Shown: piece after piece, positions 51,823 through 64,000 of the stretch
Numbering within the stretch: position 1 is the first letter of the stretch
Layout: each line of letters begins with the position of its first letter
DNA from: Vespula vulgaris
Lineage: Eukaryota; Arthropoda; Insecta; Hymenoptera; Vespidae
Reading direction: 5' to 3'
Assembly (NCBI RefSeq): GCF_905475345.1
Contig: NC_066596.1
Span: 3,151,001 to 3,215,000 of the forward strand
Length of the DNA: 64,000 nucleotides
Notes under the pieces: generated by a model
Seen by the model: only the letters and a program-made list of their open reading frames with translations
Databases searched by the model: none
Told to the model about the DNA's origin: nothing
Program-made: the position numbers and the translations under genes

Positions 51823-53269
51823 AAGAAAAGAAAAATGAATGAAAAAAAAAAAGGAAAGAAAAGTAAAAGGGCAGGGATAGGGAAACGAGTTTGGTGAGCA
51901 CTCTTTTTTTAACCCACTATATAATGTCACTTAACTTCGAAGACATATGCGTGTTTAATATTCGTATAAGGTGTTTGTATCTTCTCGTTTTTTCTTTTCT
52001 TTTTCTTCTTTTATCTTTTTTTTTTTTTGAGGGGAGAGGCTATTTTATCTTTTTTCTTATTCACGAAAATTTTCTTTTCTTAACGCACGGTACAATCATT
52101 GTTTTATCACAAGTTTCGTATTATAGGATATATGTGTGTGTATATATATTTTTTATTTAGTTATTTATTTATTTATTTAAACGCGAAAATAAATCTCGTT
52201 ATAAAAGATTAAATCTTATCGATTTATATGGATTCTTTATTATTTCTTTTCTCTCTCTCTTTTTTTTTTAGATCGTCGAAGAGACGAAATCTCGATGTAA
52301 CGAATTTGAAATCATTTTTTTCTAACAAAGTAAAATTATATACTATGATTTTCTAGTGAATTTTTTTTCTTCCTTTCCTTCGGTTTTTTTTCTCCTTTTT
52401 TCTTAATAATTTCTTTCCGCCGCGATTATGGAGAGAAAAAATAGAGAGAGAGAGAGAGAGGGGGGGAGAAAAAGATCGAGAACGGCGATTATCTCTCCTA
52501 ACGTTCAAAGCAAAGCCTATTTTCACAGAACCGCGATTACAGTCGTAGGGAAGTTTATGGAGGTAATCTAATCGTAGCTTGTTTTACGTACATACACACA
52601 AATATGTTCGACTTTCAATCGTATCGACGAAATCGTAAAGAAAAAACAATAATTTTCGTGGAATATTTCCAGAAGTCTCACTCTCCTATTATAAGACAAT
52701 GGAAAGTTTTCTCCAAACAAAGATAGTTAGATAGAAAGAAATCTTCCAAAAAGAAAAAGAGAGACAATAATATATGTACGTATTCAAGTGTCGTTTCAAA
52801 TCCATTTAAAGCCGAAGAAAATTTGTTCAACGTGAATGTTAATTCTCCATTGTGACGAAATTGAAACGAAATTGAAAAGTTAGGAGAAAGGGAAGAGAGA
52901 AATAAATAAATAAATAAATAAATAAATAAAATAAAGAAAAAAAAAGAAGATGAAGAAGAAGAAGAAGAAGAGAAGAGAGAAAAGAGAAGGATAAAAATAC
53001 ATTGAAATTATTGAATAGAGAAGAAAGAGAAATGATCGTGAACGTTGGTTGGTTGGCCTGACCAAGCAAAGGAATTTTCATCGTGCAGAGAAGGCTTTCT
53101 CCTCGCTTGAACAACAATTGCTTCCGTAGAAGTCTTGACCAAACGTTTTTAAATGCATGGCAGGTAGAGAAGACTGCTATGCAAAATCGGAACAAATAAG
53201 AAATAAAAGGAAACAGAGAGAGAAAGAGGGGGAGAGAGGGAGAGAGAGAGAGAGAGAGAGAAACGGTAA

Positions 53270-53342
53270 GATAGGTAGGTAGGTAGGTAGGTAGGTTGGT
53301 AGGTAGGTAGGTTGGTAGGTAGAAGCTGAGTAGGGTGGGTAG
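53270..53342. repeat. (GGTA)n tetranucleotide array
   Basis: Copies of GGTA with occasional GGTT, next to a GA tract. Confidence 0.9.
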
Positions 53343-54281
53343 GTGGGTAGGTAGTCAAGCAGAAGGTTAGCAAGCTTGCTGTGGCCACGCTATGAGCTCT
53401 CGTTCAACCAACCGAACCTTCTTCTACCGCTTCTTCTTCTTCTTCTTTTTTTTTGCCCTCTTTACAATGGTACAGAACGATAGCACAAAGAGGGTTTGCA
53501 TATTTCAAACTCTGGATCTAATCTTTACCTTGCTAACCTCTCATATCAAACTATAACTGGTTTGGATATTTCTCATTATATTTTTCATTCATCTCTTTGG
53601 ATGTAATTAATATATTACCTGTATGAGGATCTAATTAATCTTTTATAATCATTTTTTTTTCTTCTTAAATGAATTGTATTGAATTCTTAAGATAAATTGA
53701 GGAACTGTCGATATTGTTAAAAATTGATTTTTCTTTCTTTGTGTTCTTTTTTTTTTTTATTAATGGAATAATCGATTGTAATTTCATCGATAGAATTAGT
53801 TTTAATCATTTTTAATCGAATGGGAAACATTATTCAATTTATTGTTTATATTCTTCCATTTTTCACAATGCGATATTTCGCAAACTTTAATTTTCCCTTC
53901 TGCTCCTCTCGACTCGATCAAAAAAGAAAGAAGAAAGAAAGATCGATCGATTTAAAAGTGATCGAACGAATCCCGTTTCGGTTCTTTTTCGTAAGATCGA
54001 ACGACGGTTGAGGTCCAGGGAACGCGGTGGTTGAACCATATACCATAAAAGGAAAGAGGAAGAGAGAAATCAAGATGGCGTAACCGACTTGCACCCTACG
54101 AGTACATTTCGAAGGATAAATTTCGGCCAATGAAAAAACGTTCGTACTTATCGTTCGAAAGAAAATCAATCTTGATGGAGAAGTTAAAAAATAATTTAAA
54201 AAAAAAAGAAGGAAGAAAGAGAAGAAAGAAAAGGAAGAAAGGAAAAAAGAAAAAGAAGAGAAGAGGTGGCAGAGAAAGGAA

Positions 54282-54283
<2 letters not shown>

Positions 54284-54312
<29 letters not shown>

Positions 54313-54331
54313 GGCAGACAGACAGACAGAC

Positions 54332-54395
<64 letters not shown>
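54284..54395. repeat. (ACAG)n followed by (GA)n
   Basis: About 12 ACAG copies with one GGCAG variant, then roughly 30 GA copies. Confidence 0.95.
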
Positions 54396-54398
<3 letters not shown>

Positions 54399-55186
54399 AT
54401 CGTTTTCAGAGGATTAGAAAAAGAGAAGAGAAAGAAGGGTAAGCTCCGGAGCTCGATGAAAAAGCTCACGGTCCCGCGCGCAGTCCGCTATATCGATCGT
54501 TGCGCTACCCATTTTCAAAATGGCGCGAGGTGCACCGACTGGCTCGTCAAGATTGCTGAACTCTAAAATTTTACTTCTAAAAAAAAAGAAAGAAAAAACA
54601 AAAAAAAGAAACCCATTCCTACGACGAGTACATTATCATTTCTAAAAAGCCAAAAGCGAAGAGGAACGTGAGTCGAAGAATTTTTCTGACGATACACCTC
54701 GAGTAAATTCAAAAAAATTCTTCCTTTCTTTCTTTCTTTCTTTACTTCTTTCTTTCTTTCTTTCTTTCTTCTTCTTTTTCTATTTTTTCTTTACTCACCT
54801 CGAATGTTGGATCGTACTTAAAACGATTTCTCCCGAATTTGAAGCTCCTTAAGAAGACTTAAGAATCTTCGAAGGAAGAGAACGAGTTAATTTTTTTTTC
54901 TTTTCTTTCCTTTCCTTTCCTTTCCTTTCCTCTCCTTTTTCCCCTCCTCAAAAAACGAACGTTACACTGAATCAGCACGAACTCCAAAGTTATTTTGTGG
55001 TTAATTTTTTGTTTTGTTTTGTTTATCTGTTTATCACTACCGTGAACGTTGCAAAAACGACTTGCAACGTATCGATGATCGAACGAGGAAGAAGAAGACA
55101 CGGGGCGTTGACTTTTCGTTACTAAAACTCGACGATATTATTTCGCACAATAATTATTATAATGATCCATATATATGTATGATATA

Positions 55187-55195
<9 letters not shown>

Positions 55196-55222
<27 letters not shown>

Positions 55223-55255
55223 TGTATGTATGTATGTATGTATGTATATGTACTT

Positions 55256-55291
<36 letters not shown>

Positions 55292-55292
55292 T
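55196..55292. repeat. (ATGT)n followed by (TA)n
   Basis: About 13 ATGT copies (55196-55247) and a TA run (55258-55290). The Tyr/Cys/Met-rich frames across it are artefacts. Confidence 0.95.
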
Positions 55293-55394
55293 TATATACC
55301 TATAACTCTACGCGTGTAAATATTAATATACAAAGAAAAGTTATAATAGAAATCGTAAACGCGTGCGGATTATTCTCACGATATGAGAAAAAAA

Positions 55395-55740
55395 ACTGAG
55401 CTTTCTTAGCGGGAGCGCGTTCGCGAACTCATCCACTTTGCTCGGTAACGCGCGACCGACTGCCGAGGAGGACTTGTGAGACGAGCGGTGCGGATTGGAG
55501 GGGATAGAACGGAGTAAAGGGAGGGGATAGAGAAGATAAAAGGAGGGGAAAGGGGAGGTGCGGCCGGCGTCCCTAGGTCTGTTCGTCTAGCCGACTCGAC
55601 TGTGCGGTGGCAGTGTGGCGCTGCACGGTGCGGTGCGGTGCGGTGCGGTGCGGTGCGGTGCGGTGCGGTGCGGTGCGTGTACGTCGCTCGTTCACTCACT
55701 GTACTCTCGACTGTCGCTCCGTGCCACCGTACTATCATCT
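55395..55740. promoter_or_regulatory. CpG-rich island, probable promoter
   Basis: The densest CpG stretch in the window: GAGCGCGTTCGCGAAC, GGTAACGCGCGACCGAC, GTGCGGCCGGCGTCCC, then the GGTGC array. In this genome such islands usually mark transcription starts (inference). On the plus strand the sequence beyond 55740 is a pyrimidine-rich stretch reaching GTAAGT at 56036. On the minus strand it could be the distal promoter of Akap200. No coding exon is recognised. Confidence 0.35.
55625..55676. repeat. (GGTGC)n pentanucleotide array
   Basis: About ten perfect GGTGC copies inside the CpG island, the only GC-rich minisatellite-like array in the window. Confidence 0.92.
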
Positions 55741-56589
55741 TCTGTCTATTTCTTTCTCTATCATTATTTGTTCATCTCCGTTTTTGTTTCTCATCTCTCT
55801 TTTTCCTGTTTTTTCTTTTTTTCTTTAATTTCTCACGGAACTTTTTACGAGGATGTGTTTCTTCGTTTTAATTTGTTTTTCTTTTTTCTATCTTTCTCTC
55901 TCTCTCTCTTTTTTTTTAATCTCAACCAAGAGGGAAAAAACTTCGTGCACGTTTTAATCGATGAAAAATATTTTTTATTGTACGTAGATCGATTTGTTTA
56001 AAATTATTTTTCTCTCTTTCTCTTTTTCTTTGTTGTAAGTGAAAAGAAAGAATGAAAAAGAGGCTGTCGAGAAACGTATGCGTCGCTCCACGGATGAAGA
56101 AAGAATGAGGGATCTGCGAGGGCGAGAGGGAAGGGGAGCGAGACGCCTCTCAGGGCCGTATACTTCCAGTATGGTGTCACTTATAACCTCATTATTATTT
56201 TCCTTCATTTTTTTTTTTTTTTTATTATTAATTTCTTCATTGAAGTTTTTGCTAACATTTATTATAGAAAACTAGAACGCTTGATCATTAGTCATTTTCC
56301 TTCTAACAGAACGAAGACAACGACAAGTCCATTCTTTTATATTTACATTGTTTTTGACTAATAAGTGTTATTATATCTCTTTTTTTTTTTTAACGAACTA
56401 AAATTGATTGTAATTTTTTTTTAGTCACAACTTCATAAAATTAAAATTGTGTTTGTTTGCAAAGGAATAAATATGTTGATGGAATGTTTAAATGTTACTC
56501 AAAAATTAAAAAAAAAAGGAACAAAAAAGAGAAAAAAAAAAGAAAGTAAAAGGGACGAAGGATAGAGAAAGAGGTGGGGCACCATAGTA

Positions 56590-56700
56590 AAGAAATTCGA
56601 AGCGCGCGAGGTGTTACCTAACTTAGGTGCATTCCTCTCGTTCGCGGTCGCGGTCGGTTCTCTCGCATTAGTCACTACTTCGGGCAAAGGCGAAAGGAGA
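56590..56700 (-). promoter_or_regulatory. CpG-rich patch, possible minus-strand 5' exon
   Basis: CGCGCGAG, CGTTCGCGGTCGCGGTCGG and flanking sequence stand out against AT-rich DNA. On the minus strand it ends in CTAAGTTAGGTAACACC, a possible donor. Its role as an Akap200 first exon is a guess. Confidence 0.22.
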
Positions 56701-57566
56701 TTGTCTCGTCTTGGTTCGTAGCCTTCGATGTATAACCTTCGATAATTTCCGGCGTGAAAAATAGTTATAACGTGTCGTACAAAATATTAGAATATTCTCT
56801 TTCTAAATCTAACAGAAAAATTTTATTAAGGACCTTTATAATATCACCTAAATTTTTCTATATCTTACAGGATGAATATGCATATATATACTTTTTCATC
56901 TTGACTCGGTTTCGTCTACGTCTTACAAATATTATTCACAAAATTCTACAAACTGGAAAGGATCAGAAAAAAAAAGAAAGTATTTTATCATTTTTATCAA
57001 TTTGTTATCATCACTGTTTCTTTCTCTTTTTTTTTTGTTTTTCTAAATTTTATATATACGTCGAATAACTTAGCAATTTCGTTAAAATGTTACATTTTTT
57101 AACTGTATATATATTTTCTTTAAAAAAAGGATATATCTTTATTTTCTTGTTCGTAGAATAGAAAAGCCACGAGTAATAAAACTGTATATAGATTGAAACA
57201 TTGGCATTCTCGAATCTAATCCATTCTATTCTCGTATATCCATTTAGAGTAAAATAAGTTCAGGTGTACTCGATGTATAGATCGTAATCCACGCTCGGTG
57301 TTATATATCGATAGACATCGAAGTGGAAGTTGTAAGAAGACTATAGAGGCATCGTATATATCGGAAAGAACTTTATCTTTTGATAGAGAGAAAGAGAAAG
57401 AGAAAGAAAAGAGAAAGAGAGAGAGAAAGAGCATTCGTGGTAGCCAACGCATCGTTTGAAAATTCTCCTGGCAGCATATCGATTCCATTCAACGATGCTC
57501 TTTGTAATCGAATTAAAAAATGGAGTCAACGAATATCGATATCTCTAGATATCGACTCTCTTGTCT

Positions 57567-57622
<56 letters not shown>

Positions 57623-60600
57623 TGTATATGTTATACACGAATAAAAGAATTTCGAACGCGTAATCCATTTGGAATTTATAAGCTCTATCGCGATCTATCT
57701 TGTTTGGGATCGGATCGCTTTCGCGAATCTGTCATACGTACCGGAAATGAATCTATTTGTTTGTAACTTCGTGCTCGTAAGTGCATTTTAAGTTCGTTTT
57801 TTTTTTTTGGAGGGGGAGGACGAGAAAATGATCACTTATAAAAAATGATTGATAACGATATCGTATTGTTATAAAAGAAAAGTAATATAATATTGAGTTA
57901 ATTCAGTAATTAGTATTTTTTATCAATGTTCAATATATTATATAAAATTAATCTGATATAAAATTAATAATATAGTGTTGGATTGATCGATAAGTAATCT
58001 TCGAATTTTTTGTTATTTTTATTTGAATAAAATAACAATTATATATCTAAAGGAACGATACTATAGTATTTGATTAGTTCATATAATAGTACGAGTTAAA
58101 TGTTAAAATTATCAAGAGAAAATACTAATATTTATTTAGATACATAAGTATATAAAATACTGAAAATCCTGTGACATAACTTATAAAGTGAATCAATTCA
58201 CTTTAATGTTATTATTATAAAAGGAAAGAAGATTGTTAGGAAAAATATAATAACGATTAATCAGGAAAAATCAAATCGATTCCTTTTCTCATTTTGAACG
58301 AGATAATTAAAATAGAAAATAATACAACCTTCTGATCCAGATCATATATCGTCTATAATTAAAAAGAGAAAACAAAGATTCCCTTTCTTTTCCATTAGAA
58401 GGAAAAATGAGTAACAATGAGTCAATGAACATGTAGAAAATATAACTAGTATTATAATAGACAGGGCAGATTCTCTTATACGGCACGTTCATTACCGGAA
58501 ACGGAAGCTCCACCTTAGTCATTGGAAACGAAGTATGCTTGTGCATCGACGTACGTAGTATATATTGGGAATCTATAATCGTATATATACATATACGTAT
58601 ACACGTACATAGATATGTATATGATAAAATATTGCCAATTTTTATATCTTTTCTTCTCCAATTAATCCATTAAATCGTACAAACAACAAATATATATTTT
58701 TTGTCGAAGAAAAAAGAAAATTGTTCGATTTTTCCCACAAAAATAGACGACTCGTGATATTACTTAGACGTAGTAGAGATAGGACGAACAGGAAGATGTC
58801 GGCCATCTTTCTTTTCCGGTCTTTAAATTTTGGTCGTCGTGTACCCTATGAGAGAAACGAAAGCCCACGGAACTTCAAAGCAGTAATAACGTCCAATATC
58901 GTATTATCCGTTCGCCGGTTCCGGTCAGGCTTATAAAATGTACGACAACGAATTATATGGTAGATATAAGAGAGAAAAAGAAAGATATATATAGAGAGAG
59001 AGAAAGAGACCGGCAACGACGTACGAGAGCCGCCATTTTAATATGTTTAAACTTGCTACTTCCGAATAAAAGTTCATCAGTAGGAAGGCACAAACACACA
59101 ACTATAAACCCTCTCGCATCCGTCGGAACTGTGGACGGCTGGCGCCCGAAATTATTTTCGTTGACGAGAGAGGGCAAAAGGATGTATTATGGTTCTCTCT
59201 CTATCAAATGTATGGTAGTATGCTTTTTGAATGTCCGCGCACATTCACGCTCGTTGCACTCGACGCACCGACTTTCGAGCATAGGAAACTGCGGATGCAC
59301 TTCCCGTGAATTTTTGCTAAACTATGTGCTAATTTATTTATTTAATTATTCAAAAAAAAAAAAAAGAAAAAGAAAGATTTTTGTTGTTTCAAGTTAGTTA
59401 ATACTGGGTAATAGAGTTTTACAACAAGGTTATAACAAGCTTAACGATCTCGTCTAATTTCTTTTATTTTTTAATTTTTTTTTCTAAATACGTATCATGT
59501 TTCGTGTTACTTAATATAGTATAATTATACTATATTATGATATAATTTATATCATATATTATACGTTAGTTACATGACTTATATATGGATATATAATTTT
59601 ACTTATGTATAGTTACTATTATAGCAAATATTTATTTTCGACTAATAAAATCTTATAGAGAAAAAAAGAAATCATATCGTATTTTATTTATAATACATAA
59701 TTGAGACATAACTGGCTCTTTGTACTTTTACAAGAGGAAAAAGAAAAAAAGAAAAAAGAAAAGAAAGAAAGAAAGAAAAAAGAATTTCTAAGAAACAAAC
59801 AATAAAGTCGATCTTAAAATCTTCAAACGAACACAAGAAGACTATTATTTAAAAGGGAACGTCTAAGAGTTCGTACAACTTTCCTTATTTTAAGGTACTT
59901 TCTAGCTATAAGATTTACGATTTCCAAGATACGAAACAAATAATGACGTCTCCCTTATATACGATCTTACGCGATAAAGTTAGAATTGTTCGTCAACTTG
60001 TTTTTTTATTAGTTCATTAGAACGAACGACGATTCTTCTGTTTCTATTCGTCGACAAGAATAAGCTATGATAAAAGTTTTATTGATTTGCGTAATAAATA
60101 ACAAATAAATATATCGCACGACGCATGTAATAAAATCGATAAAATTAATCGATAAATCACTACCGATAGACATTAAAAAAAAAAAAAAACACAAGTAAGA
60201 AGAAAAATGGATAAAAATTAATATAATAATACGATCAATCTTGATGCCGTTGATGCAACTCGGTTGATTTTTTGTTAATTAATTTTCACACGGATGGATC
60301 TTCTTTTTTCTTTTTCAAAATTACGATAATTTCGAAATAACCGTGACGTATAGTTATTAACGGGAGATTCGTTCGAAAGTGCAAGGAGAAACGATTAGTC
60401 TTGTGCAACGAGCATCCAAACGAAATTCTTTGCGCTACTCTTTCATGCGAGGCACGTGCGTGAGTCGCGATGGAACGTGAGAAACGAAGAAGAAGAATAC
60501 GAAGAAGACGAAGAAGGAAAAGAATAAAGCGTACGATCTAGCACCGATTTCTTTGATCTCTCTTTCTCTCTTTTATATATTCCCTTTTTTCTTCTTCTTA

Positions 60601-60860
60601 TTCTTCGTTCTTTTTTTCTTTTACGTTCTATCGCACGTGGATCGATGTTATTGAACTTAAGAATGATAACGATCGACACAGTATATCAATCCTTATATAT
60701 TGTAAATGGACATTGATCGGTTAAAAATGTCACTAACTAGGATCGATGGATCAAATTTATCGAAGAAGACTCGTTGGATCGATCGATCCGATCGTTCTTG
60801 TCGTTTCTTCGAACGCGTAGTATCTATTACTTTGGTATACTTCGTCGAAAGATTACGAAT
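56701..60860. other. Intergenic or intronic sequence with promoter-like motifs
   Basis: No coding exon is supported. A TA run lies at 57570-57620. GATGTCGGCCATCTTTC (about 58795-58811) and GAGCCGCCATTTTA (59027-59040) are YY1/Pho-type GCCAT motifs within moderately CpG-rich sequence (58730-59290). A perfect 26-base AT palindrome lies at 59512-59537. Confidence 0.45.
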
Positions 60861-60861
60861 G

Positions 60862-61380
60862 AGAAATTAAATAAACAAATACTACGGCGTATTTAACAAC
60901 AAAAGCATTGTTTTATCTGTATGAATTAATTAGATAATTAGATAATAAGAATCCCCTCGAGGAAGTAATAAATCATGTTCTTCTGAAACATGAATAACAG
61001 TAATTAGATATAATTCGAAGACCGTTTTAATTGAAAAATTAAATGCGTAAATGGTACGACATATTTAACAACGAAAATCATTATACGTATAACAAAACGT
61101 ATGAATAAATAAGGAAAAATAAAAAAAAAAGGAAAAAACACATAAGGAGGAAGTTATAAATCACGTTCTTTGGACTTGAATAATAATCAGGCACGATTAT
61201 GTAAAGATGAATTAAATAAAAAATTAAATAAAAACGTAAATAAATAAATGCGTACGATAGATACGAAACAACATAATGAAAAGTACTTATGAATTAAATT
61301 AGAAATTAAGAATGAAATCGAGGAAGGAATAAATCATAATCGTGGCCTCGTAGAACATGAAATTCATTCATAAGAAGGAA
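60862..61380. repeat. Decayed tandem repeat, three units of about 175-190 bases
   Basis: Each unit has, in order, an AAATTAAAT block, a TACG...TATTTAACAACRAAA block, a GTATGAAT block, and GAGGAAG-TAATAAATCA near its end. The GAGGAAG anchors are at 60959, 61147 and 61320, spaced 188 and 173 bases. CATATTTAACAACGAAAATC (unit 2) clearly answers CGTATTTAACAACAAAAGC (unit 1); unit 3 is the most divergent. Confidence 0.5.
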
Positions 61381-62312
61381 GAAGTTTCTCGTGTGCTAGA
61401 CGAAAGAACGTGATCATCGTTGAAGTCCCTAGTGTCGCGACAGGGTGTCCCTATGAAAAACGATGAGTTTGTAAGTCGACTCACGTACTTTTATTTGCTT
61501 CGTTGCGAGTGTCGAAGATGGTTGTAAACGGAAGGATGAGAGGGAGGGAGAGAGGGACGGAGAAAGGGACGGAGGAAATCGATGAAAGAAATTACTTTCG
61601 GATCGAACTAGATACGTTCGTGGAAGGTACACATGCCGTTAGACATCTAACGGATTGTTAGACGACTTTTTTTCTATCTTTTTCTCTCTCTTTCTGGCTC
61701 TCTCTTTTTCTATCTGTCAATAAGATGTTTAGAAATATTTTTTTCTTTTTTAAATTAATCGACATACCAATCGATATAAAAGTCTTTTCTGGAAATATAA
61801 ATTTACTTATCATTTCATTTCAATGGATTGTAAAAAGAGAAAGAATATAAAATATATCATAACTAATATACTATTGAGATCGAACGTACGAGGTCATTTT
61901 TTGGATTCTTAAGTTCGAATTTACTTTGATAATTTTCTGGATATATATATAAGGACAGAGAAAACTATAACAAATAAAAAATAGTCTCGAATACAAAAAT
62001 GTATCTTCGTTGCTTTTTGAACAAGAAAATGAATAAATAAATAAATAAATACATAAATAAATAAATAATGTAAACGTTCGTTATATTATTCATAAAAGAA
62101 AAAAGAAAAAGAAAAAAGTTTAACAACCAAGTCTCCTTTCTATTAAATATTCAAACGATTTGATTCTCGATTATCAAACGAGACTCTAATTTCGATTCGG
62201 TCTTGCTTCTAAATGATGCTTTGAAATCGGCATGATTCACTTCGTCGGAGTTACAAGTGACATTGAATGCTTCGAGAAATTACGTTTTGTCAGCTCGTTT
62301 AGCCTACTCTCT

Positions 62313-62355
<43 letters not shown>

Positions 62356-63404
62356 AGTTGGTACAAGATTACACGGGCATACGATTAATGGCAGCTTGAA
62401 GCTTACGTGCCAGTCGGAACAATAGAAAAGATGTCGTAGTCCGATTCGTATTTCGATGCGCGTCGTCTTCTAACTCTTTACAATCGTACCGCATTGGTAC
62501 GGGAAAAGAAAAAAAAAAAAAAAAGGAAAGGAAAAAAGAAAAACGGAAGTGACGATTATCGTTTTTGCCTCACAGGAAAACAGAAACACTTTTCTTTTTA
62601 TCATTCTTCGAATATCAATCGGAATGAAAGAGTAGCGTTACTTTGACTTATTTTTTATATTTACTACATCTTATCTCGTTGCTCTTAGAAACGAAATATT
62701 TTTATACAATTTATACATCTTACTATTTTCATTAATAATAAATTCTTATTTTTTTTTTCTTTTAAATTTTGCCCTCTTGCGTTAGATATTTTATTTTATT
62801 TTTTGCTGTTATTGTTTCTTTCATTAACAGTGTTTACTTTCTATTTGTATGATCTCATCTTTTTGAAGTAGATTTCAGAAAGAGAAAACCAACTCCTTTT
62901 TCCTTTATAAACTTTTCTTACTCGTTTCGTTAATAATAAATGCTAATTATTCATTTACTCATTATTCTCTTTTCATTTGCATTTTTCTTTTTTTAATACA
63001 AATATATGAAAAATATCATAACGACATATTTATCAATAGAACATAAAATTGTTTTAGAATAGGAAAGTACAGAAAGAGAGAAAGAGAGAAATTTTCGAAT
63101 AGATCTAATAGTATAACTATCAAAAAAAAAAAAAAAAAGAAAAAATGACTTGAAGGTTAACGATTGAACTATTATCGATGAGAAACGTGTGGGAGGAGGG
63201 AGGAGGAAGAGGAGGTAAAAAAAAAAAGATCTGTTCGCTGAAGCACGAAAGTAGCATTTTAAACGGTCGTTTCCTCGACTCGTGTTCGAACGATTTCCCT
63301 CTGTGCTCCTCGAATCGTGACTATCTTATGATCATCTCTTAATCGCCACGTCATAATCGAGCTTGATAGTAATTATCCTCTGTTCGTATATATCGACTTG
63401 TCCA

Positions 63405-63436
<32 letters not shown>

Positions 63437-64000
63437 AAGGACGAAGAGGACGAAGAGGACGAAGAAGAAGAAGAAGAAAAGAAAAAGGAAGAAGAGGAAG
63501 AAGGAAGAAGATAGGAAGGAAGGAAGGAAGGAAGGAGAAAGTTTCTTCCTGACGTGAATTTACTATGAGAGAGTTCGATTCATGCTTTTCTCTCATGAGT
63601 TCTCGAGGTAATAAAAAAGGGAGATACTCGAGAAGACTCGTCGAAGGGTTTACTTTATCCTTCGGGACCTTTCAAAAAGCAATAAACGACTCGACCACAC
63701 GAAAACGTTCAAAGAATAAGCTCCTTTTATATATGTGTGTAAGTATAGCACTAAAAAAGAAATCACTATTAAATACTTTGATATTTTTCTCGCTTTTCTT
63801 CTCTTATGTGTATACTTATTTGATTTAGAAACTCTACTGTATTTTACATGGAAAAAAAATGTGTGCGTGTGTACGTGTGTAAATGATATCGATAACGACG
63901 CTAAAAATTCTTAGAATACAATAGAAAAACAGGATATGAATCATATTCTTTGGAATTAGTATCTATATATATGTAGAAACAAAATTTAATCAATAGATTG
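61381..64000. other. Right end of window, no gene seen
   Basis: AT-rich sequence with AAAT (62029-62066), CGT (62315-62354), and GAA/GAC purine triplets (63405-63535). The short frames at 61429-61632 and 63565-63828 are not recognised and lack splice or composition support. Confidence 0.5.
62315..62354. repeat. (CGT)n trinucleotide array
   Basis: About 13 CGT copies in a short CpG-rich context near the right end. Confidence 0.95.

Larger units (their letters stand above)
51823..54460. other. Low-complexity region, no gene seen
   Basis: Poly-T/poly-A tracts, AAAT (52903-52931), GGTA (53270-53340), ACAG (54285-54335) and GA (54336-54395) arrays. A small GCCATC/GATGGCG motif (CAAGATGGCGTAAC, 54071-54084) lies at about 54 kb. 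Confidence 0.6.

Overview
This window reads as nuclear DNA from an insect, most likely a hymenopteran (inference). It is strongly AT-rich, the genes are split by short GT-AG introns, and long GA, GAC, AAT, TA and GGTA microsatellites are everywhere. The proteins are animal or insect types: a PAN/ZP cuticle-matrix protein, a Kazal inhibitor, a PRELI protein, COMMD8 and an Akap200/MARCKS-like protein. I saw no prokaryotic genes, rRNA, convincing tRNA, CRISPR array or coding transposon.

The left 15 kb is gene-dense. The 3' part of a PAN/ZP transmembrane protein (+, 1-2468, truncated by the window edge) is followed by a five-exon secreted Kazal protein (-, 2929-4360) with its own TATA box. Next are a PRELI-domain phosphatidic-acid carrier of mitochondria (-, 6709-7638, with a 5' UTR exon near 8768) and COMMD8 (+, 9698-10503). 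The last two probably fire from a shared divergent promoter near 8.9-9.0 kb. COMMD8 converges on the next gene.

From about 10.7 kb to at least 44.1 kb lies one large minus-strand gene, an orthologue of Drosophila Akap200. It has an N-myristoylated start (MGARQSKRSVDI), a MARCKS-type basic effector exon (RKKWSLRSISFSKK), a 795-codon acidic exon, a small C-terminal module and a low-complexity 3' UTR of about 4 kb. All seven coding exons have lengths divisible by three and phase-0 joins, so exon skipping always keeps the frame. Inside the 17-kb intron I found an unlisted 41-codon coding exon (22318-22440) with its own ATG and a phase-0 donor. It would splice straight onto the large exon and give a form without the myristoyl site or the effector domain.

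From 44.1 to 64 kb I find no convincing coding gene. This part holds microsatellites, several CpG-rich patches that look like promoters or 5' exons (about 50.0, 51.1-51.8, 54.5, 55.4-55.7, 56.6 and 58.8-59.3 kb), a 190-bp imperfect palindrome resembling a MITE (49697-49886), a GGTGC pentanucleotide array, and a decayed tandem triplication (60862-61380). Upstream 5' UTR exons of Akap200 probably lie here, but their positions cannot be fixed without transcript data.
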